Of a stretch of DNA of 64,000 nucleotides, positions 11,744-22,556 are shown in pieces. The notes under the pieces were generated by a model. It was not told the DNA's origin. It saw nothing but the letters and a program-made list of their open reading frames with translations, and ran no database searches. The position numbers and the translations under genes were made by a program. Location: assembly GCA_033032865.1 (NCBI GenBank), contig JAWHQI010000013.1, positions 5,208,001 to 5,272,000 on the forward strand. The letters are read 5' to 3'. The number at the start of each line of letters is the position of its first letter. Within the stretch, counting starts at the first letter, position 1. The stretch comes from Dactylorhiza incarnata. Lineage: Eukaryota > Streptophyta > Magnoliopsida > Asparagales > Orchidaceae.

Positions 11744-12036
11744 AAGAAGTCATAACTCACCTCAATGATAAATTCCAAACATAAATATAATCACAATTAA
11801 AGATACTCAGACAACATGAAATGATTTAACTACCAATCTTTATATAAATAAAGTGAAATGTCTTATTCAAAAAATTTCAATCATTTGCCCAAGTCAATTT
11901 TCCAGACAAAACATTCTAGAGAAATGGTCTTCAATTCTTGTCGTTGCTCCCTTTGCCTTTCATCTTCTGCCTTTCATAGTAACTAATTGGCTTATGTATC
12001 TTCTTTGGAGAAGGAGGAGGACCGTGAGGGGAAGCC
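11744..12036 (-). pseudogene. third-ORF 3' end/untranslated region of element B (left of chromovirus)
   Basis: Broken sequence between purine tract and chromovirus, continuous with 22557 onward once the insertion and one AAGCC are removed. No intact frame; short ORFs on either strand here are not supported. Confidence 0.5.
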
Positions 12037-14545
12037 TGTCACAACCCGCATTTTCCCAGTATTTAACATACTATCAGAGTAGGGAAACTGCGCATTGTGA
12101 TGCCACATCACGTAGGAGACAACCACAGACGTTAAGGCTAGCAAACTCCCTCACTTTCTTCCGATGAAAAGATAGCAATTAAAATGATAGATGTCATATG
12201 TTCTTTATGGTAAAAGGGCTAAGGTGACCGTGTCCCTCGACCAAGTGGATCAACTAGTCCACGCTTCAAAGATATAATTTATACGCGGCGGAAAAATCAT
12301 TCTTTTATCGCGTAAGTGATCTAGGTGCACATGCAGACCAAGTGATGTGCTTAACATCTAAACAAGTATCTAAGCTTACTTTAAATAAAAATAGTTGTTG
12401 ACGCTTTTTTTTAAATAAGGGTTATGCTATTAAAATCATGCCATGATCCAACCAAATGTGCAATGTAAATAACTAATGTGCCTCTAGTCACAAGCAGGTC
12501 CAGAGCAAGTCTCATAGCAAGATAGTAACAACAAACAAAAGTCAACACAGCAGTACTACATCCAAAAAGGCACTATGGGCGTCAAACAACTGACACGAAC
12601 CCATAGGCAGGCCAGTCCAAGAGTAACCAAAATACCTCACATGAGGTAACAACCCGGCTGCAGCAACCGCACCAACTCTAGCCCGAAAGCACCCACCTGC
12701 TACTGCCCTGAACCTGAGGCATTCAAAGAAAGAACACCTCAGAAAAATGCAAGTGGTGCTAAGGAGAGACAAGGGGCACAACAAACCTCCGTAAGAACTG
12801 AGAGGGAAACAGAAGTTACAAATGTCAGTCCAAAACGAGAATGCAACAGGATATCTCTCAAGGCCAAGAGAAAAAAAGAAACAGCTACTCACTAACAGGA
12901 GTAGAAACAGAAAGATATGCCAAGGATCCGAATCGGATTAATCATCAATTTATATTTGTACATATATCAAGTTAAAGAGTCTGATCAGCTCATCCAAAAG
13001 AAGAGCACCGCACCGGGGGTAAAAACCACACCGCGTACGGCCTCCTAATCAAAAGCTTGAAAGAACACCGCACCGGGGCAAGAACCACACCGCGTACGGC
13101 CTCCAACACATTTCGGTTACGGTTAGGAAGCATCAAGTCGGGGGTAAAAACCACACCGCGCACAACCCTCAATATAGCATTTTAGTTGATTAAAACTCAA
13201 CACCAAGACCATAGAGGCCCAACAAAACCATCGGCCAACAACAACATATTTCAGATTTTCTTCCCAGAGTAACAAATGACAAGGAAATGGACCAAAAATT
13301 AGGCTAACACCAAGCAGATACATAGCTAAATTCATGCAAACACTAGAAAGTGAAAGATTTAACAAGAAGGGGAAGAAATAACCCAAGGAGAGCAAGATCA
13401 TCACTTGCCTCAAAACTTCTCGGTATCGCATTCCGAAAGACACCACGCCGCAGATCGGCCTCTACAACAGCGAGAAGAAACGAAATCTACAAGAAAAAGA
13501 GGTGAAACGAGGTTAGGGCAAAAAACCCCAATGAGAAAAGTTCCACGAACGGACAACGCTTACCACGAAAACGAAGCTCTCCTCGAGAGCTTTCCAGATC
13601 TATCCTTAATCGAAGATTCCGAGCACCGAGCTCCGTCGGCGGCGATCCGAAGGTCCACGAAATGGACGTCGCCTCTCGCTGCTTTCAGACGGAAGGACAC
13701 GATGAGAAAGATGATGGATTGGAATTAGGGCTATCTTAACCTATTTACATTCAGCCAAGGTCATTAGCAATTACAAAATAGGGCATTACTTAGGATATAT
13801 AAATTGTTTTTTTGGAGTTTTAAAACGTAAGGGGCGGTTTACGGAATTCCTAAGCGCAGGTGCACGAGAACGGGAAATAGAGGGTCAAGATTGCTTTAAT
13901 TCGAAAAGTCGTCAACATGAAAGTTGTAGATCTCGTCGAGGCGAACAACTTTGATGTGTAACACTTTTTAAATCGGAGTCGTTTTGACCCCCAAATCGGC
14001 GACCGAAAGTCATGTACGCACAGGACCAAACAAAAACAACAAAAAAAAAGAACAGAGCTCCAATCGCAGAGCTCTGAGCTCCATTCAGAGATAAAATATA
14101 GGCTATGTATACTTATATTTCCCATGCTATTACGAAGGTCCAAACGAGTGCCGAAACGGACGAAATTCACGCTGTAGGCGAATGTCGACGCTATAAACCT
14201 AACGGCGAAGTCAGAATCATAATCCGACGCACCGATCTTGAGTTATAGCCTAACGAAGTTACGATAATTTATAGATTATCTAAAACTTCAAACGCGCGTC
14301 GAGCCTCCAAAAATGCTCGGATCGCGACGAAACTTGACGAGCAAGTCAAAAATAAATCAACTAAATTTTCCATTTCAAAATTTTCCAATTCCGAAACTGA
14401 TTCCAAAATCTGGCCGCCAAACCTCACGAACGCGAAAACACGCAAATGGCGATGCACCGTCAACTTGATGTTAAAAGTAACGCCCTGACGTCATAATTAC
14501 GTCATCACTAAATTAAATAATTACCGAAAAATCAGGGGCGTTACA
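12037..14545 (-). mobile_element. 3' LTR of the chromovirus
   Basis: 2509 bp; on the minus strand it starts TGTAACGCCCC and ends GGGTTGTGACA. Within 13005-13165 a unit of about 65 bp (core ACCACACCGCGTACGGCCTC) is present two and a half times. ORFs of about 107 and 116 codons on both strands are conserved with the other LTR only because the LTRs are near-identical. They have no recognisable domain and I do not call them. Confidence 0.92.
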
Positions 14546-14566
14546 GTCACCCCTCCTAAAAAGAAG
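14546..14566 (-). other. polypurine tract of the chromovirus
   Basis: The minus strand reads CTTCTTTTTAGGAGGGGTGA up to the LTR start. The AGGAGGGGTGA purine run is the plus-strand primer typical of this group. Confidence 0.75.
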
Positions 14567-14650
14567 TTTCATCCCGAAACTTACACACAACTCAAAACCA
14601 AAACAACAGGAATAGTTAAAGGCTAACAAAAGAATGACTTACCCGAAAAA

Positions 14651-15931
14651 CTAGGAGAAAAGATGCGGATGAGATTCCCTCATCGCTGACTCCAACTCCC
14701 ACGTCGCGCTCTCGACATCTTGATTCCGCCAAAGAACCTTGACCATGGGGATTGTCTTTCTCTGCAACACTCGATCCAGAGTCTCCAGAATACGAACAGG
14801 TTCTTCAACATACGAAAGATTAGGCTGCAACTGGGGTACCGAGTCAAGGACGTGACGAGCACTAAGAACACACTTCCGCCACTGACTCACATGAAGCACA
14901 TCATGGACGCCAGGAAAGATGGCACGTAAATCCAGCCTATACGCTGACACTCCGATGCGCTCAACAATCTGAAAGGGTCCCACAAACCGGGGATCCAATT
15001 TATGATTCCTCCCAAATCTTTTAACACCAGGCATCGGAGAAACTTTCAGAAAAACCAAGTCCCCAACTGCGAATTCCAGATCAACCCTTCGCTGATTTGC
15101 GTACTTCTCATAACGCTCCTGAGCCACACGAAGCTTTTCCCGAATATGAGTTACAGCAATACTCATCTCTTCAAGGGCTTCCGGACCTAGCAATGGCTTC
15201 TCACCAACCTCGGCCCAAAACAAGGGAGTCATACAGCGCCTCCCAGAAAGCGCCTCAAATGGGGCCATCTGCAGATTTTCCTGATAGCTGTTGTTATACG
15301 CAAACTCCATAAGTCTGAGACGCTCGTCCCAAGCTCCACCGTGGTCCAAGATGTAGCATCTAATCATATCTTCCACGATTTGATTAACTCGCTCTGTTTG
15401 ACCATTGGTCTGCGGATGGTACGCGGTTGAAAACCTGAGGTCGGTGCCCAAAGCTCCCTGTAAGCTCTGCCAGAATCGCGACATAAACCTGGAGTCTCGA
15501 TCTGACACGATACTCACTGGCACTCCATGCAAACGGATGACCTCATCCAAATACAACTCTACTATCTTCTTCATAGAATATCCGATCTTGAAAGGTACGA
15601 AGTGCGCACACTTTGTCAATCTATCAACAATTACCCACACCGAGTCATGCCCCCGGGGAGATCTTGGCAAACTAGTAATAAAGTCCATCGATAAACTCTC
15701 CCACTTCCAACTCGGTTTGTCCAAAGGCGTCAACTTGCCACCAGGCCTTTTGTGATCTGCCTTGACACGCTTGCAGGTGAAGCACTCAGACACAAATTTA
15801 GCTATGTCATTCTTCATTCCATACCACCACACGATCTGTTTCAGATCTCTATACATTTTTGTAGAACCTGGGTGGTCGGACACACTAGAACCATGTGCTT
15901 CATCGCAAATCCTCGTCCGACTATCACCCAC
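14651..15931 (-). pseudogene. pol: pol, integrase with chromodomain (chromovirus)
   Basis: 426 open codons in the same frame as protease and RT. The zinc-binding HHCC region gives HPGSTKMYRDL and CFTCKRVKADH. The catalytic DDE residues lie in LSMDFITSLP, IVSDRDSRFMSRFW and AYHPQTNGQTERVNQ. The GPF/Y region (RFVGPFQIVERIGVSAYRL) follows. The last 60 residues (YVEEPVRILE...MVKVLWRNQDVESATWELE) form the chromodomain-like module thought to steer integration to heterochromatin. It is separated from RNase H by one stop (15953-15955) and seven codons. No break within this block. Confidence 0.9.
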
Positions 15932-15952
15932 AGCGGGGATACAAAATCTACC

Positions 15953-17635
15953 TCAGTACTTCAGGGTACCGTCTTCGTCTATCGAGAAGTCAGGCAATTC
16001 TCCCTTCTCTATCCTTCCTCGGAGATGCTGAAGATCGGGATCTTCTTTCTGATGTACCCTCGTGAGGGTGATCCAGGAAGGCTCTTCCGCCTCCAAGCGA
16101 GAGGGCCCGACACTACTGCCTACAGAAATGTCCATCAAAAGGAACTCCTCAACCAAAGACTGTACGGTAAGGTTGAAGATCTGCGCGGTCTTTCTGCTCA
16201 ACGCATCAGCTACTACGTTAGCCTTGCCCGTGTGGTAGAGGATGTCCACCTCATAATCAGCCACATACTCAAACCACCGACGCTGATGCAGATTCAACTC
16301 CTTCTGGGTGAAGACATACTTCAGACTTTTGTGATCTGTATATATCTTACACACAGCGCCATAAAGGAGGTGCCTCCAAAGCTTTAAGGCATAAATCACT
16401 GCCGCGAACTCCAAATCATGAGTAGGGTAATTTTTCTCATGAACCTTCAACTACCTTGATCCATAGGCTATCACTCTCCCTTCCTGCATCAGAACGCAAC
16501 CTAGCCCGATGTGAGATGCGTCAACATAAACCGCATACTCCACACCCTCGGTGGGCAGAGTCAGAACTGGAGCTGAACACAATCTCCTCTTCAACTCTTG
16601 AAAGGCTTCCTCGCACCTATCGCTCCATAAAAAGGTCGTATTCTTTTGCGTAAGTCGGGTCATCGGAGCTGACAACGTAGAAAACCCCTCTACGAACCTT
16701 CTGTAATAACCAGCCAAACCTAAGAAACTCATGATCTCCTTCGGAGTAGAAGGCCTCTTCCAATCCATAACCGCTGAAATCTTGGAGGGGTCAACGGATA
16801 TCCCATCCTTACTCACCACATGCCCCATGAAAGAGACCTGAGAAAGCCAGAACTCACACTTGCTCAACTTAGCGTAAAGCTTATGCTCTCTCAGAACAGA
16901 CAAAGCCAACCGCAAGTGATGAGCATGCTCCTCATCATCGCGGGAATACACAAGGACGTCGTCGATGAAGACGACCACGAAATGATCTAGAAAATCCTTG
17001 AACACTCGGTTCATTAGATCCATAAAAGCAGAAGGTGCGTTTGTCAAACCAAAGGACAACACCAAGAACTCAAAATGTCCATGTCGGGATCTAAAAGCTG
17101 TCCGGGGAATGTCCGACTCGCGGACCCTCAACTGGTGGTAGCCTGAACGGAGATCAAGCTTCGAAAATCTGGTGCACCCACGCAACTGATCAAACAAATC
17201 ATCGATACGCGGCAATAAATACCTGTTCTTGATAGTCACCTTGTTTAGCTCTCGATAATCTATACACAACCTCATGGAACCGTCCTTCTTTTTCACAAAG
17301 AGGACAGGAGCGGCCCATGGCGAGGTACTCGGTCTAATGAAACCACACTCCAGCAACTCATCCAACTGAGTGCGCAATTCCTCTAACTCACGAGGCGCCA
17401 TGCGATATGGTGCCTTAGCAATGGGTCGAGTACCCGGTTCGAGGTCTATAACAAACTCCACCTCTCTCACCGGAGGAAGGTCGGAAAGCTTATCAGGAAA
17501 AACATCCGGAAACTCGCGCACCACCAGGATGGTCTCCACGGCTGGTACTACCTGTGCAACTGCCGAGGCACATAGCGAAACCAGAAAACCATCGCAACCA
17601 GACTCCAGAGCTCGACAGGCACATACCGCAGACAT
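15953..17635 (-). pseudogene. pol: pol, reverse transcriptase and RNase H (chromovirus)
   Basis: 17635-16451 encodes the RT: substrate loop [20 protein letters not shown], catalytic FIDDVLVYS, and primer-grip/connection [14 protein letters not shown]. It runs into RNase H ([17 protein letters not shown]). A TAG at 16451-16453 interrupts the frame. 16450-15953 continues in frame through RNase H ([30 protein letters not shown]) and the linker [10 protein letters not shown] second stop is at 15953-15955. Both are single in-frame stops, so damage is light. Confidence 0.92.
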
Positions 17636-17647
17636 GATCGGGGAACT

Positions 17648-17980
17648 CTATCGAGGAAGACCATAAACACTCATGGGTCGACCGTCGCCCAATCTGAAAT
17701 CCAACCGCTTTTCCTTGCACTGGATGACCGCATCGAACTTGGACAACCAATCCATCCCCAGAATCACATCGAAATCCACTAAATCCAGCATCTTCAAATT
17801 TGCGCGAACTTGGACACCACCCAAAGAAATAGGGCATTCGCGGATGCCCCGATCTGACATCACATGATCGCCTGAAGGAAACTTGACGCTTAAAGCATCC
17901 TCTAACCGGTCAACAGACCATCGGTGCTTGTCTACAAAACTCCTAGCAATGAAGGAGTGAGAAGCTCCTGAATCGAACAA
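17648..17980 (-). pseudogene. pol: pol, aspartic protease (chromovirus)
   Basis: 110-codon block in the frame of RT. The active site MFDSGASHSFIA (D-S-G) and the flap/second-half motif VILGMDWLSKFDAVI are those of gypsy retropepsins. It ends in a stop at 17648-17650, four codons before the RT block. The upstream join to gag lies in another frame. Confidence 0.88.
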
Positions 17981-18000
17981 AACTCGTGCCCACTTATTCC

Positions 18001-19314
18001 TTACCTTAAACTCACCTGAAACAAAACGGATGCAACTACAAACTGAAAAGACAAGATCTGAAAAGAAGGGAAAAAAAGACGGGGCGGGACTAACCGTATA
18101 TCACGTGAGCTGATGTCTGGGCCTCGTCCCTGGTCAGCACATTGAGCTTGCCTTTTCCCGTGTCCAAAGAATGCGGGGGAGGCGGAAGAGCTTGCAAAGG
18201 AACCGCCGGAGTCGTAGCATAAGCCTTCGGGCAATCAGCCCTCCTGTGCCCCTTCTGCCCGCACAAGAAACACCCACCAGCCTTTTTGAAACACCGGGCT
18301 GCATCATGACCTGGCTTCTTGCAGTAAGAGCACACCGGGGCTCCCTTGGGTGCGTCCTGAATCGCACTAACCTTCGACGGCTCCAGGGCATCGAGCCTCT
18401 TGAAGCACCTCTCATGCACATGGCCACGCTTGCCACAGAAACTACAAGATTCTCCACTTCCCTTCCTCGAGTCCGGGCGGGAGGACTTGGAAGTCTCCCG
18501 ATCATCCAGCTTTCTCTTGCCATCCTTCACTTGCTGCCCATGACTCTTCATTCTATCAATCGACTCGGCCTTCAAGGCAGCCTCCACTGCTCCAGCATAG
18601 GTCTCTGACCCATAAGCACTGGCCCACTGCTGGATATCACAATTGAGACCACCCAAAAACCTTTTCACCCTTCCTTCTTCAGAAGCCACTAACTCGGGGG
18701 GCAAACCTACTCAATTTGCTGAACTCGATCTCGTAATCACTAATGGAGAGCTGCCGCTGCTTCAGGTGTAGGAAACTGTTCATCAGACGGTCCCGCTCAA
18801 CCGAAGGCAAGAACTTCTTAAGTAACATCTTCTTAAAGGTCTCCCATGAGCACCCCTCTATGAGACTCTCCTTCTCCCTGATCCACCAGCTCTTTGCCAA
18901 ACCCTTCAGTTGGTACGCAGCCACCATCACCTTCGAGGCTTCCGAAATGCCCGAATAGGAGAACATCTCCTCCATGCCAATCACCCAATCATCCAAGGCC
19001 AAGAAGTCGGCTCTGCCATCATAGGTAGGAGATCCTAGCCGCTGAAAATGAGAAATGAAGTTCATCTCTAGTGGCAACACCACAGGTGGCACCAGGGGAG
19101 CAGGAACGGCTTGCGTCACTACCGGGTCTTGCTCAACCGGCCGTTGCACCGAGGCAGCAGACACCAAGGACTGAATCTGAGACTGCCTCGCAGCCAACTG
19201 CCTAGTCAAAGTCTCGTTGTTCTGGCGCAGGCTTTCAATCACAGACTCGCTCTGAGCACCTGACGACTCTCCCTCAGGCTGGGGAGTCAATCTCGTCGCT
19301 CTCCTAGGAGGCAT
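18001..19314 (-). pseudogene. gag: gag with three zinc knuckles (chromovirus)
   Basis: 19314-18679 (211 codons from an ATG) has a coiled N terminus, then the Retrotrans_gag capsid domain (WVIGMEEMFSYSGISEASKV, SWWIREKESLIEGCSWETFK, FLPSVERDRLMNSF). A frameshift near 18690 moves reading to 18704-18090. That block finishes the capsid (EEGRVKRFLGGLN) and carries three CX2CX4HX4C knuckles: CSFCGKRGHVHERC, CSYCKKPGHDAARC and CFLCGQKGHRRADC. The protease lies in the third frame. Whether the frame change before the protease is programmed or damage cannot be told from one copy. Confidence 0.9.
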
Positions 19315-20024
19315 AGTCTACAAGATAGATGGACATCTAATCAGAAACAGACTTAAGACACTTAAGCCAAACAGACTCGAAAATATCTCGGATCAATTCG
19401 GATCAGGAAAGAAAACAACCTGCTATTGCTGTTACCTTGCTCTGGAATTTCATGAAATGATGCAATGATTAAACTTAGGATGATGCACCATCATCCTATT
19501 GACTCTTGTGCTATGACATGAGTGCATGAACATTTTAACTCTCTTTTTTAAGTGATGAGTGTACATATGTCATCATGTAATCCTTAACTTGGCACGTTGT
19601 GCTTATGCAATGATATGATGTTCATGTTGTGCTATGCATTCTAAAAGAAGGCCTTAATGCATGTTATGAGCGGCGTACACATGCAATATTATGCATCTCA
19701 TACTACATAACATTACATGCAACGAGAAAAAAAACACGTGCTAATGGGCATCCATGTGATGGTGGTTATGCATCCCATACTACATAACCGTCACATGTTG
19801 CCACCTATGGTGGATCCATATACAAACACATATTATGCATCCCATACTACATAATATGCCCCGTATACTTCTTATCATGCCATGAGTGTAGTGTCCATGC
19901 TTTCGTTAAGTTTTACTGATGACATATCGGTGTGTGTATGCAAATATGATCGCTTGAGGTTCTGCTTAGGGTAGCAGTCGTTCGACTTACTCGCCAAACC
20001 ACCCAACTACCTTTCTCGCAGAAC
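19315..20024 (-). other. chromovirus leader with dispersed 22-bp inverted-repeat motif
   Basis: Non-coding stretch between primer site and gag. Between about 19690 and 19860 a motif of the form TTATGCATCYCATAC followed by TACATAA occurs three times at roughly 70-bp spacing. Its ends are complementary (TTATG/CATAA). Position suggests a leader RNA element, for example packaging or dimerisation, but that is inference. Confidence 0.6.
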
Positions 20025-20039
20025 CTAGCTCTGATACCA
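20025..20039 (-). other. primer binding site, initiator Met-tRNA (chromovirus)
   Basis: The minus strand reads TGGTATCAGAGCTAG two bases past the LTR end, matching the 3' end of initiator Met-tRNA. Confidence 0.92.
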
Positions 20040-20041
20040 AC

Positions 20042-22551
20042 TGTCACAACCCGCATTTTCCCAGTATTTAACATACTATCAGAGTAGGGAAACTGCGCAT
20101 TGTGATGCCACATCACGTAGGGGACAACCACTGACGTTAAGGCTAGCAAACTCCCTCACTTTCTTCCGATGAAAAGATAGCAATTATAATGATAGATGTC
20201 AAATGTTCTTTATGGTAAAAGGGCTAAGGTGACCGTGTCCCTCGGCCAAGTGGATCAACTACTCCACGCTTCAAAGATATAATTTATACGCGGCAGAAAA
20301 ATCAATCTTTTATCGCATAAGTGATCTAGGTGCACATGCGGACCAAGTGATGTGCTTAACATCTAAACAAGTATCTAAGCTTACTTTAAATAAAAATAGT
20401 TGTTGACGCTTTTTTTAAATAAGGGTTATGCTATTAAAATCATGCCATGATCCAACCAAATGTGCAATGTAAATAACTAATGAGCCTCTAGTCACAAGCA
20501 GGTCCAGAGCAAGTCTCATAGCAAGATAGTAACAACAAACAAAAGTCAACACAGCAGTACTACATCCAAAATGGCACTATTGGCGTCAAACAACTGACAC
20601 GAACCCATAGGCAGGCCAGTCCAAGAGTAACCAAAATACCTCACACGAGGTAACAACCCGGCTGCAGCAACCGCACCAACTCTAGCCCAAAAGCACCCAC
20701 CTGCTACTGCCCTGAACCTGAGGCATTCAAAGAAAGAACACCTCAGAAAAATGCAAGTGGTGCTAAGGAGAGACAAGGGGCTCAACCAACCTCCGTAAAA
20801 ACTGGGAGGGAAACAGAAGCTGCAAATGTCAGTCCAAAACGAGAATGCAACAGGATATCTCTCAAGGCCAAGAGAAAAAAAGAAACAGCTACTCACTAAC
20901 AGGAGTAGAAACAGAAAGATATGCCAAGGATCTGAATCGGATTAATCATCAATTTATATTTGTATATATATCAAGTTAAAGAGTCTGATCAGCTCATCCA
21001 AAAGAAGAGCACCGCACCGGGGGTAAAAACCACACTGCGTACGGCCTCCTAATCAAAAGCTTGAAAGAACACCGCACCGGGGCAAGAACCACACCGCGTA
21101 CGGCCTCCAACACATTTCGGTTACGGTTAGGAAGCATCATGCCGGGGGTAAAAACCACACCGCGCACAACCCTCAATATAGCATTTTAGTTGATTAAAAC
21201 TCAACACCAAGACCATAAAGGCCCAACAAAACCATCGGCCAACAACAACATATTTCAGATTTTCTTCCCAGAGTAACAAATGACAAGGAAATGCACCAAA
21301 TATTAGGCTAACACCAAGCAGATACATAGCTAAATTCATGCAAACACTAGAAAGTGAAAGATTTAACAAGAAGGGGAAGAAATAACCCAAGGAGAGCAAG
21401 ATCATCACTTGCCTCAAAACTTCTCGGTATTGCACTCCGAAAGACACCACGCCGCAGATCGGCCTCTACAACAGCGAGACGAAATGAGATCTACAAGAAA
21501 AAGAGGTGAAACGAGGTTAGGGCCAAAAAACCCAACGAGAAAAGTTCCACGAACGGACAACGCTTACCACGAAAACGAAGCTCTCCTCGAGAGCTTTCCA
21601 GATCTATCCTTAATCGAAGAATCCGAGCACCGAGCTCCGTCGGCGGCGATCCAAAGGTCCACGAAATGGACGTCGCCTCTCGCTGCTTTCGGACGGAAGG
21701 ACACGATGAGGAAGATGATGGATAGTAATTAGGGCTATCTTAACCTATTTTCATTCAGCCAAGGTCATTAGCAATTACAAAATAGGGCATTACTTAGGAT
21801 ATATAAATTGTTTTTTTGGAGTTTTAAAACGTAAGGGGCGGTTTACGGAATTCTTAAGCGCAGGCGCACGAGAACGGGAAATAGAGGGTCAAGATGGCTT
21901 TAATTCGAAAAGTCATCAACATGAAAGTTGTAGATCTCGTCGAGGCGAACAACTTTGATGTGCAACACTTTTTCAATCGGAGTCGTTTTGACCCCCAAAT
22001 CGGCGACCGAAAGTCATGTACGCACAGGACCAAACAAAAACAACAATAAAAAAAGAACAGAGCTCCAATCGGAGAGCTCTGAGCTCCATTCAGAGATAAA
22101 ATATAGGCTACGTATACTTATATTTCCCAAGCTATTACGAAGGTCCAAACGAGTGCCGAAACGGACGAAATTCACGCTGTAGGCGAATGTCGACGCTATA
22201 AACCTAACGGCGAAGGCGGAATCAAAATCCGACGCACCGATCTTGAGTTATAGCCTAACGAAGTTACGATAATTTATAAATTATCTAAAACTTCAAACGC
22301 GCGCTGAGCCTCCAAAAATGCTCGGATCGCGACGAAACTTGACGAGCAAGTCAAAAATAAATCAACTAAATTTTCCATTTCAAAATTTTCCAATTCCGAA
22401 ACTGATTCCAAAATCTGGCCGGCCAAACCTCACAAACGCGAAAACACGCAAATGGCGACGCGCCGTCAACTTGATGTTAAAAGTAACGCCCTGACGTCAT
22501 AATTACGTCATCACTAAATTAACTAATTACCGAAAAATCAGGGGCGTTACA
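20042..22551 (-). mobile_element. 5' LTR of the chromovirus
   Basis: 2510 bp, near-identical to 12037-14545 with scattered substitutions. Same termini. Abuts the primer site on its left and the AAGCC duplication on its right. Confidence 0.92.
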
Positions 22552-22556
22552 AAGCC

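Larger units (their letters stand above)
12037..22551 (-). mobile_element. complete Ty3-gypsy chromovirus, Tekay/Del-like
   Basis: 10,515 bp with two 2.5-kb LTRs (12037-14545 and 20042-22551), flanked by the perfect 5-bp target duplication AAGCC (12032-12036, 22552-22556). Gene order gag-PR-RT-RH-INT with a chromodomain-like C terminus and a Met-tRNA primer site place it in the chromoviruses. The chromodomain type (LVKVLWRN-like core) and the LTR start TGTAACGCCCC suit the Tekay/Del group. The first 100 bp of the two LTRs differ at only about two positions, so the insertion is fairly young. The polyprotein frames are nevertheless broken. It sits in the third ORF of element B. Confidence 0.92.

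Noticed and set aside
12542..13728. ORFs of 104-116 codons on both strands, repeated at 20546-21732
   Set aside because: They are conserved only because they lie in two near-identical LTRs. Strands overlap, and there is no domain and no start context.
16456..17867. Plus-strand ORFs of 60-98 codons opposite the chromovirus pol
   Set aside because: Mirror frames of a well-supported minus-strand pol; no domain of their own.
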